The notes under the pieces: generated by a model
Told to the model about the DNA's origin: nothing
Seen by the model: only the letters and a program-made list of their open reading frames with translations
Database searches by the model: none
In this document: positions 14,648 to 23,707 of the stretch, one piece after another
Numbering within the stretch: the stretch's first letter is position 1
How the letters are laid out: every line of letters starts with the position of its first letter
Assembly (NCBI GenBank): GCA_018242205.1
Contig: JAFECJ010000006.1
Span: 62,001-126,000 of the forward strand
Length of the DNA: 64,000 nucleotides
Direction: 5' to 3'
DNA from: Pseudomonadota bacterium
GTDB lineage: Bacteria; Pseudomonadota; Alphaproteobacteria; Rhizobiales; Xanthobacteraceae
Position numbers and translations under genes: made by a program

Positions 14648-17014
14648 TCAGGCCGCTTTCGGCGGATGTTTCTGCATCGCCGTCCACACCGCATTGGCGG
14701 TGGCCGGCATGGCGATATCCTCGGTGCCGAGCGCGTCGGTGATGGCGTTGATCACCGCCGCCGGCGCGGCGATCGCGCCGGCCTCGCCGCAGCCCTTGAT
14801 GCCGAGCGGGTTGGACGGCGACTTGGTTTCGGTCAGGCCGACATGAAACGACGGCAGATCGTGCGCCCGCGGCATGGTGTAGTCCATCAGCGAGCCGGTC
14901 ACCAATTGGCCGTTGGCATCATAGACCGCGCCTTCGAGCAACGCCTGGCCGACGCCCTGAGCGATACCGCCATGGACCTGGCCCTCGACGATCATCGGAT
15001 TGATGACGGTGCCGAAGTCGTCGACCGCGACCCAGTTGGCGATCTCGGTCTTGCCGGTCTCCTGGTCGATCTCGACCTCGCAGATATGGCAGCCGGCCGG
15101 GAAGGTGAAATTGGTCGGATCGTAGAACGAGGTCTCCTTCAGACCTGGCTCGAGTTCGGCGCCGGTGAATTTGTGCGCGATGTAGGCATTGAGCGCGACG
15201 TCGCCGAAGCCCACCGACTTGTCGGTGCCCTTGACCGTGAACTTGCCATCCTTGAATTCGATGTCGTTCTCGGAGGCTTCCATCATGAAGCCGGCGACCT
15301 TCTTGGCCTTGGCTTCGATCTTGTCGAGCGCCTTGACGATGGCCGACATGCCGACTGCGCCGGAACGTGAGCCGTAAGTGCCCATGCCGAACTGCACCTT
15401 GTCGGTGTCGCCGTGCACGATCGATACGCTCTCGAACGGAATGCCGAGGCGTTCCGAAACGAGCTGGGCGAAGGTCGTCTCGTGGCCCTGGCCGTGCGCG
15501 TGGGTGCCGGTCAGCACCTCGACCGAGCCGGTCGGGTTGACGCGCACTTCGGCGCTCTCCCACAGGCCGACGCCGGCGCCGAGCGAACCGACAGCCTGCG
15601 ACGGCGCGATGCCGCAGGCCTCGATATAGGTCGAATAGCCGATGCCGCGCACCTTGCCATGGCGAGCGCTCTCGCGCTTGCGCTTACCGAAGTTCTTCAC
15701 GTCGGCCAGCTCCATCGCCTTCTTCAGCGACGCATTATAGTCGCCGGCGTCGTAGGCCATGATCACCGGCGTCTGGTGCGGGAAGCTCTTGATGAAGTTG
15801 CGCTTGCGGAAGTCCGTCGGGTCGAGGCCGAGCTGGCGCGCCGCCACTTCGACGAGACGTTCGACCACGAAGGTCGCTTCCGGACGCCCGGCGCCGCGAT
15901 AGGCATCGACCGGCACCGTGTTGGTGTAGACCGCATCGACCTCGCAATAGATCTGCGGAATGTCGTACTGGCCCGACAGCAGCGTGGCGTAGAGATAAGT
16001 CGGCACCGACGACGAGAAGGTCGACATATAGGCGCCGAGATTGGCGATGGTCTTGGCCCGCAAAGCGGTGATCTTGCCGTTGGCGTCGAGCGCGAGTTCG
16101 GCGTGGGTGACGTGGTCGCGGCCATGCGCGTCGGTGAGGAAGGCTTCCGAGCGCTCCGAGGTCCACTTCACCGGGCGCTTCACCTTGCGCGCGGCCCACA
16201 GGCAAACGACTTCTTCCGGGTAGATGAAGATCTTCGAGCCGAAGCCGCCACCGACATCGGGCGCAATGACGCGCAGCTTGTGTTCGGGCGCGATGCCGAC
16301 GAAAGCGGAGATCACCAAACGCGCGACGTGCGGGTTCTGCGAGGTGTTCCACAACGTCAGCGAGTCGTTGCCGGCATCGTAATCGGCGAGCGCCGCGCGC
16401 GGCTCCATCGCGTTCGGCACCAAACGATTGTTGATGATGTCGAGCTTTGTGACGTGCTTGGCCGCCTTGAACGCGGCCTCGACCGCTTTCTGGTCGCCGA
16501 GATGCCACTGGTAGATGGTGTTGTCCGGCACGTCGGGATGGATTTGCGGCGCGCCTTTGCCCTGGGCTTTGGCCGGATCGACCACCGCCGGCAGGACCTC
16601 GTAATCGACCACCACCTTCTCGGCCGCGTCCTTGCCCTGCGCCGTCGTCTCGGCGATCACGACCGCGACCGCGTCGCCGACATGGTTGACCGTAGCCGCC
16701 GCCAGCGCCGGATGCGGCGCCATCTTCATCGGCGAGCCGTCCTTGGAATGGATCATCCAGCCGCAGATCAGGTTGCCGACCTTGTCGGCGGCGAGTTGCG
16801 CGCCCGTCAGCACATCGATCACGCCGGGCATTTTCTTGGCGGCGGCGACGTCGATCTTCTTGATCCTGGCGTGAGCATGCGGCGAGCGCACGAACACGGC
16901 ACGGGTCTCGCCAGGCCGCGTCACGTCGTCCGTGTACTGGCCCTGCCCGGTGATGAAGCGGAAGTCTTCCTTCCGGCGCACCGGCGCCCCGATCCCATTG
17001 GCGGTCATTGGCAT
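14648..17014 (-). CDS. coxL: Form II CO-dehydrogenase-like molybdopterin subunit (CoxL)
   Basis: Large catalytic subunit, 788 residues, of the xanthine-oxidase/CODH family. It begins with the typical GAPVRRKEDFRFITGQGQY. The active-site loop is AYRGAGR at 371-377, the signature of form II (OMP/BMS) CoxL-like proteins, not the AYxCSFR loop of bona fide form I CO dehydrogenases with their copper-binding Cys. The catalytic Glu is in KGCGEAG (E744). Form II enzymes are widespread in rhizobia, and their physiological substrate is disputed. Partner genes coxS and coxM flank it; maturation genes lie 6 kb downstream. Confidence 0.93.
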   Translation of the reverse strand: MPMTANGIGAPVRRKEDFRFITGQGQYTDDVTRPGETRAVFVRSPHAHARIKKIDVAAAKKMPGVIDVLTGAQLAADKVGNLICGWMIHSKDGSPMKMAPHPALAAATVNHVGDAVAVVIAETTAQGKDAAEKVVVDYEVLPAVVDPAKAQGKGAPQIHPDVPDNTIYQWHLGDQKAVEAAFKAAKHVTKLDIINNRLVPNAMEPRAALADYDAGNDSLTLWNTSQNPHVARLVISAFVGIAPEHKLRVIAPDVGGGFGSKIFIYPEEVVCLWAARKVKRPVKWTSERSEAFLTDAHGRDHVTHAELALDANGKITALRAKTIANLGAYMSTFSSSVPTYLYATLLSGQYDIPQIYCEVDAVYTNTVPVDAYRGAGRPEATFVVERLVEVAARQLGLDPTDFRKRNFIKSFPHQTPVIMAYDAGDYNASLKKAMELADVKNFGKRKRESARHGKVRGIGYSTYIEACGIAPSQAVGSLGAGVGLWESAEVRVNPTGSVEVLTGTHAHGQGHETTFAQLVSERLGIPFESVSIVHGDTDKVQFGMGTYGSRSGAVGMSAIVKALDKIEAKAKKVAGFMMEASENDIEFKDGKFTVKGTDKSVGFGDVALNAYIAHKFTGAELEPGLKETSFYDPTNFTFPAGCHICEVEIDQETGKTEIANWVAVDDFGTVINPMIVEGQVHGGIAQGVGQALLEGAVYDANGQLVTGSLMDYTMPRAHDLPSFHVGLTETKSPSNPLGIKGCGEAGAIAAPAAVINAITDALGTEDIAMPATANAVWTAMQKHPPKAA

Positions 17015-17076
17015 CGTCCTCCCATTGTCTTCTTATCGACGTTGTTCGGTAGCCAAGCTCGCGGGCAGCGTCGGCT

Positions 17077-17550
<474 letters not shown>

Positions 17551-17867
17551 GACTTCCTCCCAAAAACTGGGGACCAACGCCCCGCTTTTAGCCTTCGTCA
17601 CGCCTGACGCCGGCTGATGCGTTCAATTGCGCGCCGATTTCGAACCGGAAACCGCTTTTGAACCGGACTAACTTGAACCTCGCCATGCTCGCGGGTCAAG
17701 CGATTCCCACAGCAAATCGGCAAGAAGTGAGCATGGTTGCGATGCACAATTGTCGTATTACGTCGAAAGTCGATGTTTTTCGCAACCTTACGACGATGTG
17801 ACGGAACGACCGGCGCCCCCCGCATTTATCGTCGCAGGTCCATTGCACAGCGACGGGAGGTTGCATC
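17551..17867. other. Divergent intergenic region between coxS and the BA14K gene
   Basis: 317 bases that must hold the promoters of the coxSLM unit (minus) and the BA14K gene (plus). On the minus strand a TTGACC hexamer occurs at 17699-17694, but I could not find a convincing -10 at the right spacing. No open frame, repeat or strong hairpin was recognised. Confidence 0.4.
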
Positions 17868-18197
17868 ATGTGCCGGAAATTGACTGCCGCGATGGCCGCA
17901 GTAATCCTCGCGGCGACGACAACCGTCGCCATATCGCCAGCCCATGCGCGATGGCGTCACCATCATCACGGTTGGGGCGGCGCAGCGCTCGGCGGTTTCG
18001 CGGCCGGCGCCATTCTCGGCGGCGCCCTGGCGGCGCAGCGGCCGTATTACTACGGCCCCGGACCGGCCTATTACGGCCCGGGTCCCGGGTACTACGCCGA
18101 TGACGCCGTCGGTTATTGCATGCGGCGCTTCAGGTCATACGACCCGGCGTCCGGCACCTATCTCGGCTATGACGGCTATCGCCATCCCTGCCCGTAA
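17868..18197 (+). CDS. BA14K-like secreted protein
   Basis: A 109-residue small exported protein. The signal peptide ends near ISPAHA (residue 26), followed by a His-rich patch (RWRHHHHGW), a Gly/Ala hydrophobic stretch (about 38-54), Tyr/Gly/Pro repeats (PYYYGPGPAYYGPGPGYY), and the C-terminal CMRRFRSYDPASGTYLGYDG, the hallmark of the BA14K family of Brucella and other rhizobia. It sits between coxS and coxG on the opposite strand. Family members have lectin-like or immunoreactive properties; a link to the cox enzyme is not evident. Confidence 0.82.
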   Translation: MCRKLTAAMAAVILAATTTVAISPAHARWRHHHHGWGGAALGGFAAGAILGGALAAQRPYYYGPGPAYYGPGPGYYADDAVGYCMRRFRSYDPASGTYLGYDGYRHPCP

Positions 18198-18213
18198 CCG
18201 GACGTGACAACCG

Positions 18214-18672
18214 TCAGGCGGCGGGCGCGCCGCCGACGGTCGCCGCGAAATTCTTGAAGAAGTCGTCGGCGGTCTTCTTGGCCGCGCCATTGACCAGACG
18301 CTGGCCGAGTTGCGCGAGCTTGCCGCCGATCTGCGCCTCGACGTTGTAGGTCAGAAGCGTGCCGCCGTCCTTCTCGGTCAGGGTTACGCTGGCCCCGCCT
18401 TTGGCGAAACCGGCCACACCGCCGTCGCCCTCGCCCGAAATCTTGTAGCCGTTCGGCGGATCGAGATCGGTCAGGTGGACCTTGCCTTTGAACTTGGCCT
18501 TCACCGGGCCGATCTTGGACACGACAGTCGCCGCGAAATCCGTCGGAGAATCCATGATCAGCTCTTCGCAGCCCGGGATACAGGCTTTGAGAATTTCGGG
18601 GTCGTTGAGCTTCGCATAGACCACCTCCCGGGTGGCCGGAAGCTGCACTTCACCCGTCATCGTCATCGCCAT
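18214..18672 (-). CDS. coxG: CoxG-like SRPBCC protein
   Basis: A 152-residue START/SRPBCC-fold protein of the CoxG family, proposed to recruit CO-dehydrogenase-type enzymes to the membrane. It starts MTMTGEVQLPATREVVYAKLNDPEILKACIPGCEEL and contains GEGDGGVAGFAKGGASVTL and QIGGKLAQLGQRLVNGAAKK, all typical. It lies upstream of coxS on the same strand, with the BA14K gene between them on the other strand, so it needs its own promoter or a long transcript. Confidence 0.9.
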   Translation of the reverse strand: MAMTMTGEVQLPATREVVYAKLNDPEILKACIPGCEELIMDSPTDFAATVVSKIGPVKAKFKGKVHLTDLDPPNGYKISGEGDGGVAGFAKGGASVTLTEKDGGTLLTYNVEAQIGGKLAQLGQRLVNGAAKKTADDFFKNFAATVGGAPAA

Positions 18673-18825
18673 GGCTACCGTCTCCTTCTCGCCGGGCCGC
18701 GCGCCGGCCCCGGAAAGGACTTAAGGCTTTGCGGTCCCCCTGAAAAGGGCTTTGCAGCATGTCGGGACCGCATTAAGCCTGTGCGCGGAGCCCGCCGCGC
18801 CAAAAAATGTTTGGGAAACGCCTTC

Positions 18826-19608
18826 ATGCCGCTGATCACCGCCGACGATGGCTGCCGCATCAATGTCGAGGTCACCGGGAGCGCGAGCGCCCCGGCGCTG
18901 ATGCTGTCGAACTCCCTCGGCACGAATATTCACATGTGGGATGACCAGGCCGACGAATGGGCCCGGCACTTCCGCGTCATCCGCTACGACCGCCGCGGCC
19001 ATGGCGGCTCCGACGCGCCTGAAGGCCCCTACTCCATGGAGCGCTTTGGCCGCGACGTGCTCGCCGTGCTCGACGCGCTCGGCGTCGAGCGGACGCATTG
19101 GTGCGGCCTGTCAATGGGCGGCATGGTCGGGCAATGGCTCGGCGCCAACGCGCCCGACCGTGTCGGCAAGCTCGTGCTGTCGAACACCAACTATTACTAC
19201 GCCGACAAGAAGCCGTGGGACGACCGCATCCGCTTCCTGCGCGACAATCCGCTGGAGAAGCTGGTCGACCCCAACATGGAGCGCTGGTTCACGCCTGACT
19301 TCCGCGCCAAGGCGCCGCAGGCAGTCGCGCGCATGAAGGAGATCTTCCTCACCACCGACAAAGGCGGCTACATCGCCTGCTGTGAAGCCATTCGCGACAT
19401 GGACTTCCGCGCCTCCAATTCATCGATCACGGCGCCGACCTTGGTGATCGTCGGCGCGCGGGATCCGGCGACGCCGCCTGCCCAGGGCGAAGCCATCGCG
19501 CACGATATTAAAGGCGCCAAGGTCGTCAGCTTCGACGCCGCCCACATCGCCAATATGGAGCACCCGGCCGCCTACACCAAGGCCGTGCTCGACTTCCTGA
19601 AGAGCTAG
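18826..19608 (+). CDS. pcaD: 3-oxoadipate enol-lactonase
   Basis: An alpha/beta hydrolase of 260 residues that hydrolyses 3-oxoadipate enol-lactone to 3-oxoadipate in the protocatechuate branch of the beta-ketoadipate pathway. The nucleophile is S96 in GLSMGG; the acid is in VGARDPATPP and the His in AAHIANMEHP. The start at 18826 is set by similarity (MPLITADDGCRINVEVTG); a longer open frame upstream only overlaps coxG antisense. Followed after 9 bases by pcaC, the expected partner. Confidence 0.92.
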   Translation: MPLITADDGCRINVEVTGSASAPALMLSNSLGTNIHMWDDQADEWARHFRVIRYDRRGHGGSDAPEGPYSMERFGRDVLAVLDALGVERTHWCGLSMGGMVGQWLGANAPDRVGKLVLSNTNYYYADKKPWDDRIRFLRDNPLEKLVDPNMERWFTPDFRAKAPQAVARMKEIFLTTDKGGYIACCEAIRDMDFRASNSSITAPTLVIVGARDPATPPAQGEAIAHDIKGAKVVSFDAAHIANMEHPAAYTKAVLDFLKS

Positions 19609-19617
19609 AGGTTCGCC

Positions 19618-20007
19618 ATGGACGAGAAGGAACGCTACGATCTCGGAATGGCGAAGCGCCGCAAGGTGCTCGGCGCCCCATGGGTCGATCGCGCCAATGC
19701 CAACAAGACGCCGCTCAACAGCGAATTCCAGGATTTCATCACCCGTGCCGCCTGGGGCGAGGTCTGGACCCGGCCGCATTACGACGAGCGCACCCGGCGC
19801 ATTCTCGTCATCGGCACCATGCTGGCGCTCGGCCACTGGGACGAGTTCAACATGCATGTGCGCGCCGCGCTGACCGAGGGTGGCTTCACGGCCGACGACA
19901 TCAAGGAGATCATTCTCCAGCAGGCGATCTATTGCGGCGTGCCGGCGGCCAATCACGCCTTCAAGGAAGCGGCGGCGATCATCGCCGGCCTCGAGACGAA
20001 AAGATAG
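19618..20007 (+). CDS. pcaC: 4-carboxymuconolactone decarboxylase
   Basis: A 129-residue decarboxylase of the AhpD-like fold that makes 3-oxoadipate enol-lactone, the substrate of the neighbouring pcaD product. Diagnostic stretches are GAPWVDRANANKTPLNSEFQDFITRAAWGEVW, LGHWDEFNMHVRAAL (catalytic region) and the end YCGVPAANHAFKEA. There is no CxxC pair, in agreement with PcaC and not AhpD. pcaD-pcaC form an operon that ends at the hairpin overlapping the stop codon. The other pca genes (pcaG, H, B) are not in the window. Confidence 0.94.
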   Translation: MDEKERYDLGMAKRRKVLGAPWVDRANANKTPLNSEFQDFITRAAWGEVWTRPHYDERTRRILVIGTMLALGHWDEFNMHVRAALTEGGFTADDIKEIILQQAIYCGVPAANHAFKEAAAIIAGLETKR

Positions 20008-20040
20008 CCCGCCCCGAAGGGCGGGCTATTGAAGCGTTTT
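20005..20040 (+). terminator. Terminator of pcaD-pcaC
   Basis: A 10-base perfect stem TAGCCCGCCC / GGGCGGGCTA with CGAA loop (20005-20028). The stop codon TAG is its first three bases. The tail TTGAAGCGTTTT holds a delayed T-run. Confidence 0.7.
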
Positions 20041-20093
20041 CAAGCGAAATGGAAGCCGGTTCGCATCAAGAAAACGCGTCAGACGGAAAAAGT

Positions 20094-20130
20094 AGAGCTC
20101 CGGCTTTGATGTCATCAAAGCCGGAGCTCT
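20094..20130 (-). terminator. Rho-independent terminator of the minus-strand membrane protein gene
   Basis: A perfect 17-base stem, AGAGCTCCGGCTTTGAT paired with its complement around a GTC loop. On the minus strand it is followed directly by ACTTTTTCC, a proper T-tract, and it lies 48 bases after the stop of the gene at 20178. It may also stop read-through from pcaC. Confidence 0.78.
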
Positions 20131-20177
20131 CGTTCAAACCGCCGGCCTGCTCAGCCGCGGCAACGAAGAAACCGGGT

Positions 20178-20699
20178 TCAGTGCGACGCCGACAGCCGTT
20201 CGATGCGCGGTAGCGCGGCAGCGACCGAGGATGCAACCGCGCGACGCGAATAGCTGCGCTCGACGAGGCAGAGCGCGACCGCGAGCGCCGCGAGCAGAAG
20301 CTGCAGCACCTGCTCACGCAGCAGCTCGGCATTGTGCGACCACACCGAGGGGCCGACCGACGCCAGACTGACGGCGACGACGAGGATCAACCCGCCTTCG
20401 AGGATGTCGGAATTGGCCTGGCCGCCGGCGAGGCCGCGCAGGCGATCTGCGATATGGATGGCGCAGGCCAGCGCGACCGCGAGCTTGACCGCGCCGAAGA
20501 AGGCCGCGAGCTTCATCAGCCCCCAGGGCGACAATTTGAAATAGCTGCCGATGCCGAAGACGAATTGCGAACGCCAGACGTCGTCGAGACCGTAGGTCGG
20601 CGAAGTCAGGACGCGCAATGCGTCGTAGCCCCAGAACAGCGTGAAATACAGCGCGATTGCGGTGATCGTCGCAACGGTAGCCCCGGATACTTTACGCAT
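20178..20699 (-). CDS. Hypothetical membrane protein
   Basis: A 173-residue protein with about four membrane segments: near residues 8-24 (TVATITAIALYFTLFWGY), 59-83, 100-117 and 130-147, with a basic C-terminal tail. I do not recognise a named family. It stands alone, convergent to pcaC and closed by its own terminator at 20094-20130. The regular hydrophobic pattern and codon use like its neighbours support it as a real gene. Confidence 0.7.
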   Translation of the reverse strand: MRKVSGATVATITAIALYFTLFWGYDALRVLTSPTYGLDDVWRSQFVFGIGSYFKLSPWGLMKLAAFFGAVKLAVALACAIHIADRLRGLAGGQANSDILEGGLILVVAVSLASVGPSVWSHNAELLREQVLQLLLAALAVALCLVERSYSRRAVASSVAAALPRIERLSASH

Positions 20700-21030
20700 G
20701 TGCCGCTCCCATTTTCCTTGGGTCCATGGGTAAGCGCTTCAAATGCCGCGTTCAAAGGAAACCAAAACTTTACCTTACCGCGCGCAGCGCGGGTGTGCCG
20801 AAGATGCTTAATTACGGCCGCCCCGGCGGGACCGGCCGAGCAAAGGGCCGCTCCTTCGGGGAACGGGGCGTCCCACCCCGACAAGCCGCCGACGGACGAC
20901 AACAACGTTGCTCGGCGCCCCTCCGTTCCAGATGGTTCATGTCGCGCCGCCCCGCTATCGGGTAACGGAACTCGTCGCCGCGCCGGGTGTTTCCCTGCCA
21001 GTTCATGCTCAATGACTGAGGAGGGCGACG

Positions 21031-21114
21031 ATGGGACGATATCTATTGCTATGGCTGCTGGGCGTGCCGCTGCCGATCCTGGCGCTGATCTGGGTGTTCG
21101 GCGGCCTGCACTGA
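21031..21114 (+). CDS. 27-residue single-pass membrane peptide
   Basis: A very short gene with a strong ribosome site (GAGGAGG ending 5 bases before the ATG). The product, MGRYLLLWLLGVPLPILAL followed by IWVFGGLH, is one hydrophobic helix with a Pro kink and a short charged start. It recalls tiny conserved peptides of other rhizobia, but I cannot name a family. It stands alone in a 718-base region without larger genes and is followed by a perfect hairpin at 21161-21197. Confidence 0.55.
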   Translation: MGRYLLLWLLGVPLPILALIWVFGGLH

Positions 21115-21160
21115 GGCGTCGGCCAACGGCACCCCTTGATCAATGTGAGACAATCATGCC

Positions 21161-21197
21161 CGAGACGGCGGCCGATCCCCGATCGGCCGCCGTCTCG
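21161..21197 (+). terminator. Perfect 17-base-pair hairpin after the 27-residue gene
   Basis: Arms CGAGACGGCGGCCGATC (21161-21177) and its exact complement (21181-21197) with a CCC loop. No T-tract follows (CTATGCCG). Position 46 bases after the small gene suggests an mRNA 3' end, possibly Rho-assisted. Confidence 0.5.
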
Positions 21198-21282
21198 CTA
21201 TGCCGCCGTGGTATTATGTCGGCCCGCAACAGCGGCGACCGGTCTTTATATTTTTTCGCAACGCGGCACGATGTTCGCCTTT

Positions 21283-21297
21283 TGGCACGTTGCTTGC
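21283..21297 (+). promoter_or_regulatory. Sigma-54 (RpoN) promoter of the liv operon
   Basis: TGGCACG-N4-TTGC: the -24 element is TGGCACG (21283-21289) and the -12 element TTGC (21294-21297), with GG and GC exactly 10 bases apart. The predicted transcription start is near 21309, about 110 bases before the livH ATG. A weaker GGCAC-type match with the same spacing lies just upstream at about 21266-21279. No clear enhancer (NtrC) palindrome was found. Confidence 0.72.
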
Positions 21298-21417
21298 GAC
21301 CAATGACTTAATAACATGGCGGAACTCGGCGTTGCCGCTGCGGCGACGCCCTGTTAAGCAGTTGAGGGGCGAAATGGACGGCAGCCGGGCCGTCCCTTCG
21401 GAGAGGCGGGCAAGTGC

Positions 21418-22335
21418 ATGGAAGTATTCATCCAGCAGCTCATTAACGGCATCACGCTCGGATCCATCTATGGTCTGATCGCCATCGGCTACACGATGGT
21501 GTTCGGCATCATCGGCATGGTGAACTTCGCGCATGGCGACGTGTTCATGGTGTCGGCTTTCGTCGCACTGATTGCCTTTCTTTTCGTCACGGCCTGGCTC
21601 GGCATCGCCTCCATCACCGTGGCGCTGCTGATCGTGCTGATCGTGGCGATGCTGTTCACGTCGCTGGTCAACTGGGTGATCGAGCGGCTCGCCTACCGGC
21701 CACTGCGCGGCTCGTTCCGCCTGGCACCGCTGATCTCCGCGATCGGCATGTCGATCTTCCTGTCGAACTTCGTGCAGGTCACCCAAGGCCCGCGCAACAA
21801 GGCGATCCCGCCGATCGTTCGCGGCGAAATCATTCTGATGGACCACAACAATTACGCGGTCGCCCTGTCCTACAAACAGCTCATCATCTGGGGCGTCACC
21901 GCCGTGCTGCTGGCGGCGTTCTGGTATCTGGTCGCCAAGACCAGGCTCGGCCGCGCGCAACGCGCCTGCGAGCAAGATCAGAAGATGGCGGCGCTGGTCG
22001 GCGTCAATGTCGATCGCACGATCTCGATGACCTTTGTCATCGCCGCGGCGCTCGCCGCCGTCGCCGGCACCATGTACCTGATGTATTACGGCGTCGTCAG
22101 CTTCTCGGACGGTTTCGTGCCGGGCGTCAAAGCCTTCACCGCTGCGGTGCTGGGCGGCATCGGCTCCCTGCCGGGCGCGGTGATCGGCGGCCTTCTCATC
22201 GGCCTGATCGAAACCTTCTGGTCGGCTTATTTCACGATCGACTACAAGGACGTCGCCGCCTTCTCGGTGCTGGCGATCACGCTGATCTTCCTGCCGCAGG
22301 GCCTGTTCGGCCGACCCGATGTCGAGAAGGTCTGA
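21418..22335 (+). CDS. livH: Branched-chain amino acid ABC transporter permease LivH
   Basis: Inner-membrane permease of 305 residues with about eight membrane helices. It starts FIQQLINGITLGSIYGLIAIGYTMVFGIIGMVNFAHGDVFM, the classic LivH beginning, and has the conserved EAA-like loop (LGRAQRACEQDQKMAALVGVNVDR) and the GVKAFTAAVLGGIGSLPGAVIGG C-terminal motif. First gene of livH-livM-livG-livF-DUF6867, followed by the binding protein gene, behind a sigma-54 promoter. It overlaps nothing; livM starts one base after its stop. Confidence 0.95.
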   Translation: MEVFIQQLINGITLGSIYGLIAIGYTMVFGIIGMVNFAHGDVFMVSAFVALIAFLFVTAWLGIASITVALLIVLIVAMLFTSLVNWVIERLAYRPLRGSFRLAPLISAIGMSIFLSNFVQVTQGPRNKAIPPIVRGEIILMDHNNYAVALSYKQLIIWGVTAVLLAAFWYLVAKTRLGRAQRACEQDQKMAALVGVNVDRTISMTFVIAAALAAVAGTMYLMYYGVVSFSDGFVPGVKAFTAAVLGGIGSLPGAVIGGLLIGLIETFWSAYFTIDYKDVAAFSVLAITLIFLPQGLFGRPDVEKV

Positions 22336-22336
22336 C

Positions 22337-23707
22337 ATGGACAAGCCCGCCTCCTCCACAGGCGTGGACTTCGTCCACGCGGCCAAGGAAGCCTGCGTTA
22401 CCGCGGCCATCACTTTCGCCGTGCTGCTGCCGCTGATCGGATTCGAAACCGTCAGCAATATCGACAACAAGCTGGTCCTGCACATGCGCTGGGGCCTGTT
22501 GTTTTCGATCGTCGCCATTGTCGGCGTCGGCCGATTGCTGATGGCGCTGGTCATCGCGCCCTGGCTGGCGCAGCGCAGGATGCGCCCGGTGGCGCCGGCC
22601 ACCTCCTCGTGGCTGTCCGCCGTCGGCCGCTGGTTCGGCCCCTTCGCCGTCGGCTTCGCCATCGTCTATCCCATTCTGGTGTTGAGCACCTCGGGCTTCA
22701 GCGGCGCGCTGAAATGGGTCGACAATTTCGGCATTCAGATCCTGATCTATGTGATGCTCGGCTGGGGTCTCAACATCGTCGTCGGCCTCGCCGGCCTGCT
22801 CGACCTCGGATACGTCGCCTTCTATGCGGTCGGCGCCTACTCCTACGCGCTGCTCGCCAAGGAGTTCGGCTTCTCGTTCTGGATCCTGCTGCCGCTCGCC
22901 GGCATCCTGTCGTCGTTCTGGGGCATCCTGCTCGGCTTTCCGGTGCTGCGCCTGCGCGGCGACTATCTCGCCATCGTCACGCTGGCTTTCGGCGAAATCA
23001 TCCGGCTGGTTCTGGTCAACTTCGTCGATCTGACCAACGGTTATGCCGGCATCAGCAGTATTCCGCGTCCGAGCTTCTTCGGCATTCCATTCAACGCAGA
23101 CGACAATGGCTTTGCCGCTGTATTCGGCCTGCCATTCACGCCGGTCTATCGCACGATCTTCCTCTACTATCTGATCCTGGCGCTCTGTTTCCTGACCGCG
23201 TTCGTCACCGTCCGGCTGCGCCGCTTGCCGGTCGGCCGCGCCTGGGAAGCCTTGCGCGAGGACGAGATTGCCTGCCGCTCGCTCGGCATCAACACCACCA
23301 ACACCAAGCTCACCGCCTTCTCGATCGGTGCCATGTTCGGCGGCTTCGCCGGCTCGTTCTTCGCAGCGCGTCAGGGCTTCATCTCGCCGGAAAGCTTCAC
23401 CTTCCTTGAGTCGGCGACGGTGCTGTCCATCGTCGTGCTCGGCGGCATGGGCAGCCAGATCGGTGTCGCGGTCGCGGCAATCTTCTTCATCGGCGGCACC
23501 GAGATCATGCGCGATCTCGATTTCCTCAAACAGATCTTCGGCTCGTCCTTCGATCCGACCCAGTACCGCATGTTGTTGTTCGGCTTTGGCATGGTCATCA
23601 TCATGGTATTCAGGCCGCGCGGGCTCGTTTCAACCCGCTCGCCGTCGATCTTCCTGAAGGAACGCAAGACAATCTCCTCCGATCTCGTCAATGAGGGGCA
23701 CGGCTGA
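22337..23707 (+). CDS. livM: Branched-chain amino acid ABC transporter permease LivM
   Basis: Second permease, 456 residues, with a long N-terminal extension of extra membrane segments (about 1-140) before the conserved core that begins VMLGWGLNIVVGLAGLLDLGYVAFYAVGAY. The EAA loop region GRAWEALREDEIACRSLGIN is present, as is the GGMGSQIGVAVAAIFF end. The ATG at 22337 immediately follows the livH stop; an earlier in-frame ATG (22319) would overlap livH. The stop overlaps the livG start by one base. Confidence 0.95.
   Translation: MDKPASSTGVDFVHAAKEACVTAAITFAVLLPLIGFETVSNIDNKLVLHMRWGLLFSIVAIVGVGRLLMALVIAPWLAQRRMRPVAPATSSWLSAVGRWFGPFAVGFAIVYPILVLSTSGFSGALKWVDNFGIQILIYVMLGWGLNIVVGLAGLLDLGYVAFYAVGAYSYALLAKEFGFSFWILLPLAGILSSFWGILLGFPVLRLRGDYLAIVTLAFGEIIRLVLVNFVDLTNGYAGISSIPRPSFFGIPFNADDNGFAAVFGLPFTPVYRTIFLYYLILALCFLTAFVTVRLRRLPVGRAWEALREDEIACRSLGINTTNTKLTAFSIGAMFGGFAGSFFAARQGFISPESFTFLESATVLSIVVLGGMGSQIGVAVAAIFFIGGTEIMRDLDFLKQIFGSSFDPTQYRMLLFGFGMVIIMVFRPRGLVSTRSPSIFLKERKTISSDLVNEGHG

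Larger units (their letters stand above)
20700..21417. other. Long intergenic region upstream of livH
   Basis: 718 bases between the minus-strand membrane protein and livH. It holds the 27-residue gene, the 17-bp hairpin and the sigma-54 promoter listed separately. The rest (20700-21000 in particular) shows no supported gene; a longer plus-strand frame through it has no recognisable protein features. Confidence 0.5.

Noticed and set aside
14648..17014. True (form I) carbon monoxide dehydrogenase
   Set aside because: The active-site loop is AYRGAGR, not AYxCSFR; the copper-binding Cys is missing, so CO oxidation should not be assumed.
20334..21311. Open frame of 325 codons covering the gap before livH
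   Set aside because: Starts antisense to the membrane protein gene and has low-complexity Arg/Pro/Gly composition; it crosses the 27-residue gene and the hairpin. No coding signature.
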